Positions 31,749-39,642 of a stretch of 64,000 nt of DNA are shown here, one piece after another. Each line of letters starts with the position of its first letter. Positions within the stretch are counted from its first letter, which is position 1. The notes below the pieces were generated by a model. The model was not told the DNA's origin. It searched no databases and saw only the letters and a program-made list of their open reading frames with translations. The position numbers were made by a program, and so were the translations under genes. This DNA comes from Kineococcus endophyticus (lineage in GTDB: Bacteria; Actinomycetota; Actinomycetes; Actinomycetales; Kineococcaceae), in contig NZ_JBFNQN010000011.1 of assembly GCF_040796495.1 (NCBI RefSeq), forward strand, positions 62,001-126,000. The letters run 5' to 3'.

Positions 31749-34303
31749 CCGAGGTCACCGTCCCCGAGCTGAGCCTCGTCGTCCTCGTGGGGACGAGCGG
31801 TTCGGGCAAGTCGACGTTCGCGCGCACCCACTTCCTGTCGACCGAGGTCCTGTCCAGCGACGTCTGCCGGGGCCTGGTCGCCGACGACGAGAACGACCAG
31901 TCCGCGACCGCGGACGCCTTCGACGTCCTCGGGTTCATCGCGGGCAAGCGGCTGGCCGCCGGCCGGCTCACGGTCGTCGACGCGACCAACGTCCAGCCGT
32001 CGGCGCGCCGCTCCCTCGTGGACCTGGCCCGGTCCCACGACGTCCTGCCCGTCGCGGTGGTCCTCGACGTCCCGCTCGACGTCTGCGCGGCCCGCAACGC
32101 CGAGCGGACCGACCGCAGCTTCGGCGCCCACGTCCTGCGCCGGCAGCGGGCGGACCTGCAGCGCGGGCTGAAGAACCTGCAGCGCGAGGGGTTCCGCGTC
32201 GTCCACGTGCTGCGCGGGGTGCAGGAGGTGCAGGCGGCGACGGTCATCCGGACGCGGTTGTTCACCGACCTGCGCTCCGAACAGGGCCCCTTCGACGTCG
32301 TCGGCGACGTCCACGGCTGCCGCGAGGAGCTGACCGACCTCCTCACCGAGCTCGGCTACCGGCTCGTCACCGACTCCCAGGGCCGGGCCGTCGACGCCGT
32401 GCCGCCCGCCGACCGCAGGGCCGTCTTCGTCGGCGACCTCGTCGACCGCGGCCCGGACACCCCCGGCGTCCTGCGCCTGGTCATGGGCATGCAGGCCGCC
32501 GGCCACGCCCTCGTCGTGCCGGGCAACCACGAGGACAAGCTGCTGCGCGCCCTGCGCGGCCGGCAGGTGCAGGTGAGCCACGGCCTCGCGGAGTCGTTGG
32601 AGCAGCTGGCCGCCGAACCGGAGGAGTTCCGCCGCGAGGTCGAGCGGTTCCTCGACGGCCTGGTCTCCCACTACGTCCTGGACGGCGGCCGGCTCGTCGT
32701 CGCTCACGCCGGGCTGCTGGAGCGCTACCAGGGCCGCGCCTCGCGCCGGGTGCGGGCGTTCTGCCTCTACGGCCAGACGACGGGGGAGACCGACGAGTTC
32801 GGACTGCCCGTGCGGTACCCGTGGGCGGAGGACTACCGGGGCGCCGCGACGGTCGTCTACGGCCACACGCCCGTGCCGACCCCGGAGTGGGTCAACAGGA
32901 CGATCTGCGTCGACACCGGCTGCGTCTTCGGCGGCCACCTCACGGCGCTGCGGTACCCCGAGCGCGAGCTCGTCGCCGTCCCGGCGCGCCGGGTCCACCA
33001 CGCACCGGCCCGCCCGTTCCCGACGTCGGCCGAGACCGCCGACGCGGCACGGGCGGCGGTGCGCGACCCCGACGTCCTCGACGTGACCGACGTGCTCGGC
33101 AAGCGCGTCGTCGAGACCGCCGACCACGGCCGCGTCACCGTCCGGGAGGAGAACGCGGCCGCGGCCCTGGAGGTCGTGTCACGCTTCGCCGTCGACCCGC
33201 GGTGGCTGCTGCACCTGCCCCCGACGACGGCGCCCGTCCCGACCTCGCGCCGTCCGGGACACCTCGAGCACCCCGACGAGGCGTTCACGGCCTACGCGGC
33301 CGAGGGCGTCGCCGAGGTGCTGTGCGAGGAGAAGCACATGGGGTCGCGGGCCCTCGCCCTCGTCTGCCGCGACGAGCGGGTGGCCCGGGAACGGTTCGGG
33401 GCTCCCGGTGGGGCGCTCGGCGCCGTCTGGACCCGCACGGGGCGCAGCTTCTTCGACCCCGCCGCGACGGAGGTCCTCGTCGGGGAGCTGCGTACGGCGC
33501 TGGAGACCACCGGTCTGTTCGACGAGCTCGGCGACTGGGTCCTGCTCGACGGCGAACTGCTGCCGTGGGACGCCAAGGCCCGCGAACTCCTGCGCGGTCG
33601 CTTCGCCGCGATGGGCGCGGCCGGCCGGGCGGCCCTGCCCGTCGCGGTCGGCGCCCTCGAACGAGCCGCCGCTCGGGGGCTCGACGTCGCGGACCTGTTG
33701 TCCCGCACCCGGTCCCGCGTGGAGAACGTCGAACGGTTCACCGACGCCTACCGACGCTACTGCTGGCCCACCGAGGGCCTGGACGGCGTCCGGTTCGCGC
33801 CGTTCGCGGTGCCCGCCGCGAGCAGCGCGACGTTCGCCGACCGCCCGCACGACTGGCACCTGGGCGTCGCGGACCGGCTCGTCGCCGCGTCCGACCGCTT
33901 CACCCCGACGCGCCGCCTGCGGGTGGACGTCACCGACGCCGCGTCCTGCGCCGAGGGGACCGCGTGGTGGGAGGGGCTGACCGCCGCCGGCGGGGAGGGG
34001 ATGGTCGTCAAACCCCTGGCCAACCGCGTGCGGACCGGCACGGGGATGGTGCAGCCCGCGCTGAAGGTCCGCGGCCGGGAGTACCTGCGGCTGGTCTACG
34101 GGCCCGACTACGCCGAGCCCGAGCACCTGGAGCGGCTGCGGCAGCGCAGCCTGGGCCGCAAGCGCTCCCTGGCCCTGCGCGAGCACGCGCTCGGCCTGGA
34201 GGGGCTGGAGCGGGCGGTGCGGGGCGAACCGCTGTGGCGGGTCCACGAGTGCGTCGTGGGCGTGCTGGCGCTGGAGTCCGAACCGGTCGACCCCCGGCTG
34301 TGA
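31745..34303 (+). CDS. pnkp: Pnkp, polynucleotide kinase-phosphatase-ligase
   Basis: 852-residue RNA end-healing and sealing enzyme. Domain order: 5'-OH kinase with Walker A GTSGSGKS (16-23); metallophosphatase with GDVHGC (187-192), GDLVDRG (230-236) and GNHED (260-264); C-terminal ligase-like adenylyltransferase with nucleotidyl Lys530 in EEKHMG. This is the Clostridium thermocellum Pnkp architecture, which together with Hen1 repairs tRNAs cut by ribotoxins. It is translationally coupled to hen1. The ligase domain alone is normally weak and needs Hen1 for sealing. Confidence 0.96.
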   Translation: MTEVTVPELSLVVLVGTSGSGKSTFARTHFLSTEVLSSDVCRGLVADDENDQSATADAFDVLGFIAGKRLAAGRLTVVDATNVQPSARRSLVDLARSHDVLPVAVVLDVPLDVCAARNAERTDRSFGAHVLRRQRADLQRGLKNLQREGFRVVHVLRGVQEVQAATVIRTRLFTDLRSEQGPFDVVGDVHGCREELTDLLTELGYRLVTDSQGRAVDAVPPADRRAVFVGDLVDRGPDTPGVLRLVMGMQAAGHALVVPGNHEDKLLRALRGRQVQVSHGLAESLEQLAAEPEEFRREVERFLDGLVSHYVLDGGRLVVAHAGLLERYQGRASRRVRAFCLYGQTTGETDEFGLPVRYPWAEDYRGAATVVYGHTPVPTPEWVNRTICVDTGCVFGGHLTALRYPERELVAVPARRVHHAPARPFPTSAETADAARAAVRDPDVLDVTDVLGKRVVETADHGRVTVREENAAAALEVVSRFAVDPRWLLHLPPTTAPVPTSRRPGHLEHPDEAFTAYAAEGVAEVLCEEKHMGSRALALVCRDERVARERFGAPGGALGAVWTRTGRSFFDPAATEVLVGELRTALETTGLFDELGDWVLLDGELLPWDAKARELLRGRFAAMGAAGRAALPVAVGALERAAARGLDVADLLSRTRSRVENVERFTDAYRRYCWPTEGLDGVRFAPFAVPAASSATFADRPHDWHLGVADRLVAASDRFTPTRRLRVDVTDAASCAEGTAWWEGLTAAGGEGMVVKPLANRVRTGTGMVQPALKVRGREYLRLVYGPDYAEPEHLERLRQRSLGRKRSLALREHALGLEGLERAVRGEPLWRVHECVVGVLALESEPVDPRL

Positions 34304-34394
34304 CCGCCCGGCCCGACCCCCTACCGGGGAGCTACGCCCCGACGCCGCCCCCGGAGTGACGACCCGGGGGTGGCGCGTGCGGTGGACTGGACCC

Positions 34395-35048
34395 ATGGAC
34401 TACTGGACGGGGCTGCTGCACGGCCCGTACGCGGCGCTGCTGCCGGCGATGGTGGCCGAGGGGCCGGTGGCGACGTTCGCCGGCGGAGCCCTCGTCGGCG
34501 CCGGGCACGCGGCGCTCGTGGCGGTCTGGCTGCTGGCGTTCGGCACCGACCTCGTCCTGGACTCCGGGCTGTTCCTCCTGGGCCGGCTCACCCGCCGCGC
34601 GGGCCGCGCCGGGCGGTCCGGGCGGGGCGCGGCGGCGCTCGCGGCCCGGCTCGGGCTCACGGCCGACCGGCAGGACGCGCTCGCCCGCCGCGCCACCGAG
34701 CACCTGCCGGCCCTCGTCGCCGGCGCCAAGCTCGTCGACGTCGGAGCCGTCCCGGCCTTCCTCGCCGCGGGTTGGGCCGGGGTCCGCTACCGCCGCTTCG
34801 CCGCCTGGGTGGCGCTGTGCACCGCGGTCCGCGTCAGCGTCCTGCTGTGCCTGGGGTTGCTGACGGGGGAACGGCTCGCCGCCACGGGGCCGGGGCTCGT
34901 GGCCGAGCTGCTGGCCCGCCCGTGGCTGACGGTGCTGGCCGGGCTCGCGCTCGGCGGGGCGCTGCTGGGGGTGCGGGCGCTCGTCCGCGCCGCCCTGCGT
35001 GCCGTGCGCGAGGGGGGTGGGCTCCTTGCGGCGTCGCTCGCGGGCTGA
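34395..35048 (+). CDS. DedA-like membrane protein
   Basis: 217 residues with about five hydrophobic segments. The N-terminus LLPAMVAEGPVATFAGGALVGAG resembles the EGP..GG start of DedA/VTT proteins, and VAGAKLVDVGAVPAFLAAGW matches their second re-entrant half, so a lipid-flippase-type role is possible. The usual DedA Arg/Glu pattern is only partly visible, so the call is tentative. ATG 34395 lacks a strong ribosome site. The histidine kinase gene starts inside its 3' end. Confidence 0.6.
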   Translation: MDYWTGLLHGPYAALLPAMVAEGPVATFAGGALVGAGHAALVAVWLLAFGTDLVLDSGLFLLGRLTRRAGRAGRSGRGAAALAARLGLTADRQDALARRATEHLPALVAGAKLVDVGAVPAFLAAGWAGVRYRRFAAWVALCTAVRVSVLLCLGLLTGERLAATGPGLVAELLARPWLTVLAGLALGGALLGVRALVRAALRAVREGGGLLAASLAG

Positions 35049-36297
35049 GCCGCGCCCGAGTCGGGCACCAAGGGCCTTCCGGGCACCCCGGGTGCGCCGG
35101 GTCCGCACCGCGCTCGCCCCGTGGGCCACGGGCCGCACCCTCGTCGTGCTCCTGGCCATCACCCTCTACGCCGTCGGCGCACCCGTCAGCGCGGCCGTGC
35201 ACGGCGTCGCGGCCGAGCTCGCCCTCGTCGCGGTGCTGCTGCAGTGCGGCGGTCTCGTCACGGCGATGTGGCGTGCCGAACTCGGCGCCGCCGCCGCTCT
35301 GCTCGGTGTCGTCCTGGTCGCCGTCGGCGCCGACCCCGACCGCGGACCCTGGCCGTGGACGGTCCCGAGCCTGCTGACGTTCGCCCTCGTCCTCGGCGTG
35401 CTCGGGGCGCGGCGGCTGTTCCGCACGGCTGTCACGGCGTGGCTCGGCAGCCTGCTGGTGACGATCGTCGTGGCCTGGGTCCTCAACAACTCCGACGCCG
35501 ACGTCGTGAACCTCGTCGTCTACACGTCGAACTCCGCCCTCGTCCTGGGCGCGGGGTGCGCGATCGGGGCCCGCCGCCGCGTCCGCGAGGAACTGGCCCG
35601 CTCGCGGCGCGACACCGAACTCGAGCAGGCGCGCCGCGTCGTCGTCGAGGAGCGCAACCGCATCGCCCGGGAACTGCACGACGTGGTGGCGCACAGCATG
35701 TCCGTCATCGGGGTGCAGGCCACCACGGCGCAGTACCGGATCCCGGACCTGTCCCCGCAGGCACGCGCCGAGTTCGACGACATCGCGGCGCAGTCGCGCA
35801 CGGCGATGGCCGAGATGCGCACCCTCCTGGGGGTCCTGCGGAACTCCGCCGACGGGGCGGAACTCGCCCCCCGCGCCGGGTTGGAGGGACTGGCCGACCT
35901 CGCCGAGGGCGCCCGCCGGGCCGGGTCGACCGTGTCGCTGCACGTCGCGGACACGCTGCAGCGCAGGGCCGTCCCCAGTGCCGTCGGGGTCGTCGTGCAC
36001 CGCATCGTGCAGGAGGGCCTGTCGAACGTCGTCCGGCACGCGACGGGGGCCGTCGTGCTGGTCGACGTGGCCGTCCACGTCGGGGCGGACGGGCCGGTCC
36101 TCGTGGTGGAGGTCCGCAACGGACCGGTGCCGGAGGCCGACGGGGCGGCCCCCGTCGTGCCCGCCGACTCGGGGGGTCACGGCCTCGTCGGCGTGCGGGA
36201 GCGCGCGTCCCTGCTCGGCGGCTCCGTCGAGGCGGGGCCGACGGACGACGGCGGGTTCTCGTTGCGCGTCACGCTGCCGTGGGAGGGTGGAGCGTGA
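35026..36297 (+). CDS. Sensor histidine kinase (NarL/DesK-type)
   Basis: About 423 residues. Five or six hydrophobic segments (about 30-170) are followed by HisKA_3 with the phospho-His in ERNRIARELHDVVAHSMSVI and a HATPase_c domain (VVHRIVQEGLSNVVRHA; GGHGLVGVRERASLLGG). The start is uncertain: TTG 35026 has AGGGGGG 9-15 bases upstream, while GTG 35017 overlaps that site and GTG 34999 has none. It overlaps the response regulator by 4 bp. The signal is unknown; few residues lie outside the membrane, so a membrane or lipid cue is plausible given the upstream DedA-like gene. Confidence 0.88.
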   Translation: MRRRSRAEPRPSRAPRAFRAPRVRRVRTALAPWATGRTLVVLLAITLYAVGAPVSAAVHGVAAELALVAVLLQCGGLVTAMWRAELGAAAALLGVVLVAVGADPDRGPWPWTVPSLLTFALVLGVLGARRLFRTAVTAWLGSLLVTIVVAWVLNNSDADVVNLVVYTSNSALVLGAGCAIGARRRVREELARSRRDTELEQARRVVVEERNRIARELHDVVAHSMSVIGVQATTAQYRIPDLSPQARAEFDDIAAQSRTAMAEMRTLLGVLRNSADGAELAPRAGLEGLADLAEGARRAGSTVSLHVADTLQRRAVPSAVGVVVHRIVQEGLSNVVRHATGAVVLVDVAVHVGADGPVLVVEVRNGPVPEADGAAPVVPADSGGHGLVGVRERASLLGGSVEAGPTDDGGFSLRVTLPWEGGA

Positions 36298-36995
36298 GCC
36301 TCCAGGACCCCGCTGCGAACCCCGCCGAGCGCCCCGTCCGCGCTGTCGTCGTGGACGACCAGGCGATGATCCGCGCGGGGTTCTCCGCGCTGCTGTCGGC
36401 CCAGGACGGCATCGAGGTCGTGGGGCAGGCCGCCGACGGCGAGGAGGCGGTGCGCGTCGTCACCCGCGAACGCCCCGACGTGGTCCTCATGGACGTGCGG
36501 ATGCCCGTGCTCGACGGGCTGGAGGCCACCCGGCGGATCGTCGCCGCGGGCCTCGACCCGGCGCCGCGCGTCCTGGTCCTCACGACGTTCGACGTCGACG
36601 ACTACGTGTTCTCGGCGCTGCAGGCCGGGGCCAGCGGGTTCCTCCTCAAGGACGCCACCCCGGAGGCCCTGGTCGACGCGGTCCGGGCCGTGGCGGCGGG
36701 GGACTCGCTGCTCTCACCCGTCATCACCCGCCGCCTCATCGAGCACTTCGTCACCACGCGGCAGCGGGCCGCGCACGCCCCGGCCGCGGTCGCCGACCTC
36801 ACACCGCGCGAACGCGAGGTGCTCGTCTGCATCGCCCGGGGCCTGTCGAACTCCGAGATCGCCGCGGAACTGTTCATCGCCGAGCAGACGACCAAGACGC
36901 ACGTCAGCCGCATCCTCACCAAGCTGGGGCTGCGCGACCGCGTCCAGGCCGTCGTGCTCGGCTACGAGATCGGTCTCGTCAGCCCCGGCGCGTGA
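36294..36995 (+). CDS. LuxR/NarL-family response regulator
   Basis: 233 residues. Receiver domain with VVVDDQAMIRAGF, phospho-acceptor in VVLMDVRMP, the switch Thr in VLTTFDVDDYV and Lys in FLLKDATPE, followed by a GerE helix-turn-helix (LTPREREVLVCIARGLSNSE, TTKTHVSRILTKLGLRDR). GTG 36294 overlaps the kinase stop. It overlaps the convergent trpEG gene by 17 bp at the 3' ends. Confidence 0.94.
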   Translation: MSLQDPAANPAERPVRAVVVDDQAMIRAGFSALLSAQDGIEVVGQAADGEEAVRVVTRERPDVVLMDVRMPVLDGLEATRRIVAAGLDPAPRVLVLTTFDVDDYVFSALQAGASGFLLKDATPEALVDAVRAVAAGDSLLSPVITRRLIEHFVTTRQRAAHAPAAVADLTPREREVLVCIARGLSNSEIAAELFIAEQTTKTHVSRILTKLGLRDRVQAVVLGYEIGLVSPGA

Positions 36996-38958
36996 GCAGG
37001 GGTTCCACCAGGCCGCGCAGGACCGCCGGCCCGCCGAGGGTCAGCACGGACTCGGGGTGGAACTGGATCCCCGCGAAACCCTCCCCGCGGACGGCGACGA
37101 CCTCGTCGGCCGGGCCCGTCGCGACCTCGACGCCCTCGGCCGTCAGCCGGGCCGCGTCGGCCTCGTCGAGGCGCGCCGTGAACGAGTTGTAGAACCCGAC
37201 GGTCACGGGGTTCCCGAACAGGTCCACCTCGAGCTGGGTGCCCTGGTGCGGGGCGTCCTTGCGGCGCAGCGGAAGACCCAGCGTGCCGGACAGCAGCTGG
37301 TGACCCAGGCAGACGCCGAGCAGCGGGTTCCCCCCGGACCGCGCCGCGGCCGAGAGGTCCCGGGCGAGCCCCTGCAGGCGGGCGATGCGCGGGTCCGAGG
37401 CGTCCTCGGGGTCGCCGGGTCCGGGACCGAGCAGGACGAGACCGTCGTGGGCCGCCAGGGCGCCGTCGAGGGCCGGGTCGTCGTAGCGCAGGACACGGGC
37501 GCGCAGCCCGGCCGCGGCGAGCAGGTGCACGAGCATCGCGGTGAACGTGTCCTCGGCGTCGACGACGAGCGCCTCGCCGAGGACCGGGCCCGTGGGCGCG
37601 GCCTGCGGTTCGAGCCAGAACGTCGCGAGCCGGTCGCGCCGCGAGGCCAGCAGCGTGGCGATCCGCGGGTCCGAGGCCAGCGGGACCCGGCGCACGGGGG
37701 CGCCGTCGGTGCCCGTGCGGGGCGGGAGCGGGGGCAGCGCACCGAGGGCGCGCAGGACGCCCGCGGCCTTGGCGTGGGTCTCGGCGACCTCGCCCTCGGG
37801 GGTGGAACCGCGCACGAGGGTGGCGCCGACGGAGACGCGGACGGTCGCGGTGGAACCCTGCGCGCGCACGTCGGCGGTGCGGATGAGGATGGGGGAGTCG
37901 AGGGTCTGCGCACCTTCGCCGTCGTGGCCCAGGAGGGCCAGCGCCCCGGCGTAGTAGGCGCGGCCGGAGGGTTCGAAGCGGCGGATGACGCGGCACGCGC
38001 TCTGCACCGGGCTACCGGTGACGGTGGCGGCGAACATGGTCTGCCGCAGCACCTCCCGGGCGTCGAGGGTGGACTGCCCGCGCAGTTCGAACTCGGTGTG
38101 CGCGAGGTTCGCCATCTCCCGCAGGTACGGCCCGTGGACGACGCCGCCGAGGTCGCCGACGGAGCACATCATCTTGAGTTCCTCGTCGACCACCATGAAC
38201 AGTTCCTCCACCTCCTTGGGGTCGGTGAGGAACTGCACGAGACCGTCGGGGTCCGGGCCGGTGGCGGGGTAGCGGTACGTGCCGGAGATGGGGTTCATGA
38301 CGACCTCGCCCCGGGCCATCCGGACGTGCACCTCGGGCGAGGCGCCGACGAGGGTGCGCGAGGAGCCCGCCTCGGTGTCGGAGCCTGCGGGGACGTGGAC
38401 GACGAACGTCCAGTACGCGCCCTGCTCGGCGACGAGCAGGCGGCGGAACAGGCTGAGCGCGGTGCGGGCGGAGAACCCGTCGATGACGCCGTCGACGTCG
38501 CGGCGGATGACGAAGTTCGCGCCGCTGCCCTCGGCGATCTCGGCGTCGATGATGCGGCGCACCACGTCGGCGTAGTCCTCGTCCGACAGGTCCGGGGCGA
38601 CGTCGCGCAGGGCGACCTCGTCGTCGGGCAGGGCGCGCAAAGCGTCCTCGAGCGCGAGGTCCACGGCGGACTCGACGCGCAGCACCTGCAGCGGGGTGCC
38701 GTCGTCGTGGACCTCGAAACCCCGTTCCCGCAGCTGCCGGAACGGGACGAGGGCCAGGGCGTCGCGGCCGACCTGCTCGGCGGCCGGGCGCAGCGGGACG
38801 TCGGCGAGGCGCTCGACGACCTCGACGGGGCCGCGCAGCAGTTCGACCGGGCCGGGCAGACCGGTGCGGGGGTCGAGGCGGCGCAGCAGGGCGAAGGGGC
38901 CCGCACCGGGGGACAGCAGGTCGGCGATCGACTGGTCAGGGGTCTGGCCGGGTGTCAT
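36979..38958 (-). CDS. trpEG: Fused anthranilate synthase TrpE-TrpG
   Basis: 659 residues: a chorismate-using TrpE/PhzE-type domain (ISGTYRYPATG, ELKMMCSVGDLGGVVHGPYL, FAATVTGSPVQSACRVI) joined to a class I glutamine amidotransferase (nucleophile Cys in LLGVCLGHQ, His/Glu in IQFHPES). The same fused form serves as tryptophan anthranilate synthase in Streptomyces and as ADIC synthase PhzE in phenazine clusters. A Trp-Trp-Trp leader peptide 94 bases upstream and the lack of other phz genes favour tryptophan. ATG 38958 has GAGGAGAA 6-13 bases upstream. Expression is likely set by attenuation. Confidence 0.9.
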   Translation of the reverse strand: MTPGQTPDQSIADLLSPGAGPFALLRRLDPRTGLPGPVELLRGPVEVVERLADVPLRPAAEQVGRDALALVPFRQLRERGFEVHDDGTPLQVLRVESAVDLALEDALRALPDDEVALRDVAPDLSDEDYADVVRRIIDAEIAEGSGANFVIRRDVDGVIDGFSARTALSLFRRLLVAEQGAYWTFVVHVPAGSDTEAGSSRTLVGASPEVHVRMARGEVVMNPISGTYRYPATGPDPDGLVQFLTDPKEVEELFMVVDEELKMMCSVGDLGGVVHGPYLREMANLAHTEFELRGQSTLDAREVLRQTMFAATVTGSPVQSACRVIRRFEPSGRAYYAGALALLGHDGEGAQTLDSPILIRTADVRAQGSTATVRVSVGATLVRGSTPEGEVAETHAKAAGVLRALGALPPLPPRTGTDGAPVRRVPLASDPRIATLLASRRDRLATFWLEPQAAPTGPVLGEALVVDAEDTFTAMLVHLLAAAGLRARVLRYDDPALDGALAAHDGLVLLGPGPGDPEDASDPRIARLQGLARDLSAAARSGGNPLLGVCLGHQLLSGTLGLPLRRKDAPHQGTQLEVDLFGNPVTVGFYNSFTARLDEADAARLTAEGVEVATGPADEVVAVRGEGFAGIQFHPESVLTLGGPAVLRGLVEPLLTRRG

Positions 38959-38990
38959 GGGTTCTCCTCGAGGGGCTGGGGGAGCCGTCC

Positions 38991-39023
38991 GTCGAGGGGT
39001 CGTCCGGTGTCCGGCCTCTCGAC
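38991..39023 (-). promoter_or_regulatory. Candidate trp attenuator hairpin
   Basis: On the minus strand GTCGAGAGG (39023-39015) can pair with CCCCTCGAC (38999-38991) with one mismatch, shortly after the leader-peptide stop and before trpEG. No T run follows. Competing pairings involve the CCTCGAGG near 38966. Confidence 0.4.
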
Positions 39024-39051
39024 GAGGGCGGCCACCGGGACGTTGGGAGCG

Positions 39052-39132
39052 TCAGGCGACCGCCGACACCCACCACCACGCACCGCTGCGCAGTGCGCGG
39101 GCGGTTCCCTGACGGGGAGCGGTGGTGGTCAC
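39052..39132 (-). CDS. trpL: trp leader peptide (26 residues, WWW)
   Basis: Reads M-TTTAPRQGTARALRSGA-WWW-VSAVA-stop: three consecutive Trp codons in a 26-residue peptide whose stop is 93 bases before trpEG. Ribosome stalling at the Trp codons when charged tRNA-Trp is scarce would favour read-through of the downstream hairpin. A fused trpE(G) of Streptomyces venezuelae is controlled this way. The GTG start lies 6 bases after TAGGGT, so the leader is read from a leaderless mRNA. Three TGG codons in such a short frame are very unlikely by chance in this position. Confidence 0.85.
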   Translation of the reverse strand: MTTTAPRQGTARALRSGAWWWVSAVA

Positions 39133-39138
39133 GGGCAC

Positions 39139-39144
39139 ACCCTA
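39139..39144 (-). promoter_or_regulatory. Leaderless -10 box (TAGGGT) for trpL-trpEG
   Basis: Minus strand TAGGGT, six bases, then the trpL GTG at 39132. Confidence 0.6.
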
Positions 39145-39291
39145 GCGGTACGGCCTCGACGGCGGGGTCGGGCTGGTCCCCACCCCGCCCGGGGTGCCGG
39201 AGGTCCGGGTCTCGGTGCCTGGTCGGATGCTGGCCACGCTGCCGGGGGCGGAGCGCTAGCGTCGGCGCACCGACCCCCGGAGGAGACCACC

Positions 39292-39552
39292 GTGCACGCC
39301 CTCTCCCTGCGCCTGGCCGCGGGCGCCCTGCTCGTCGGCGGGTTCCTGCTCGGCATCGCCCCCACGCCCCTGACGAGCTTCGGGTGCGGTTCTGCCTTCG
39401 GCGGTAGTGACCTCGGCGACCAGTCGATCGAGGTCGTGACGGCCTGCTCAGACGCACGGTCCGGGCGGCAGGACGTCGTCGGTGCGCTCCTCACCACGGG
39501 TGTCGCCGTGCTCGGCCTGAGCTTCGGCCGGGCGCGCACCTCCGGTGGGTGA
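39292..39552 (+). CDS. Small two-segment membrane protein
   Basis: 86 residues with two hydrophobic segments (LAAGALLVGGFLLGIAP and VVGALLTTGVAVLGLSF) and a polar loop holding two Cys (FGCGSAFGG, VTACSD) that could form a disulfide outside the cell. GTG 39292 has GGAGGAG 7-13 bases upstream, and TAGCGT (39257-39262) is a likely -10. No family recognised. It is divergent from the trp leader. Confidence 0.65.
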   Translation: MHALSLRLAAGALLVGGFLLGIAPTPLTSFGCGSAFGGSDLGDQSIEVVTACSDARSGRQDVVGALLTTGVAVLGLSFGRARTSGG

Positions 39553-39629
39553 GACCGGTCCTGGTCCGGTGGGCGGTGGGCACGGGACACCGGAGCCGGA
39601 CCCGGTGCGCGCCGCCTCGGGGCGGGCAA

Positions 39630-39635
39630 TACGGT
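39630..39635 (+). promoter_or_regulatory. Leaderless -10 box (TACGGT)
   Basis: TACGGT, seven bases, then GTG 39643 of the G6PDH-like gene. Confidence 0.5.
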
Positions 39636-39642
39636 GCCGAGT

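Noticed and set aside
36979-38958. Phenazine biosynthesis (phzE) as the role of the TrpE-TrpG fusion
   Set aside because: No other phz genes are nearby and the WWW leader peptide points to tryptophan control.
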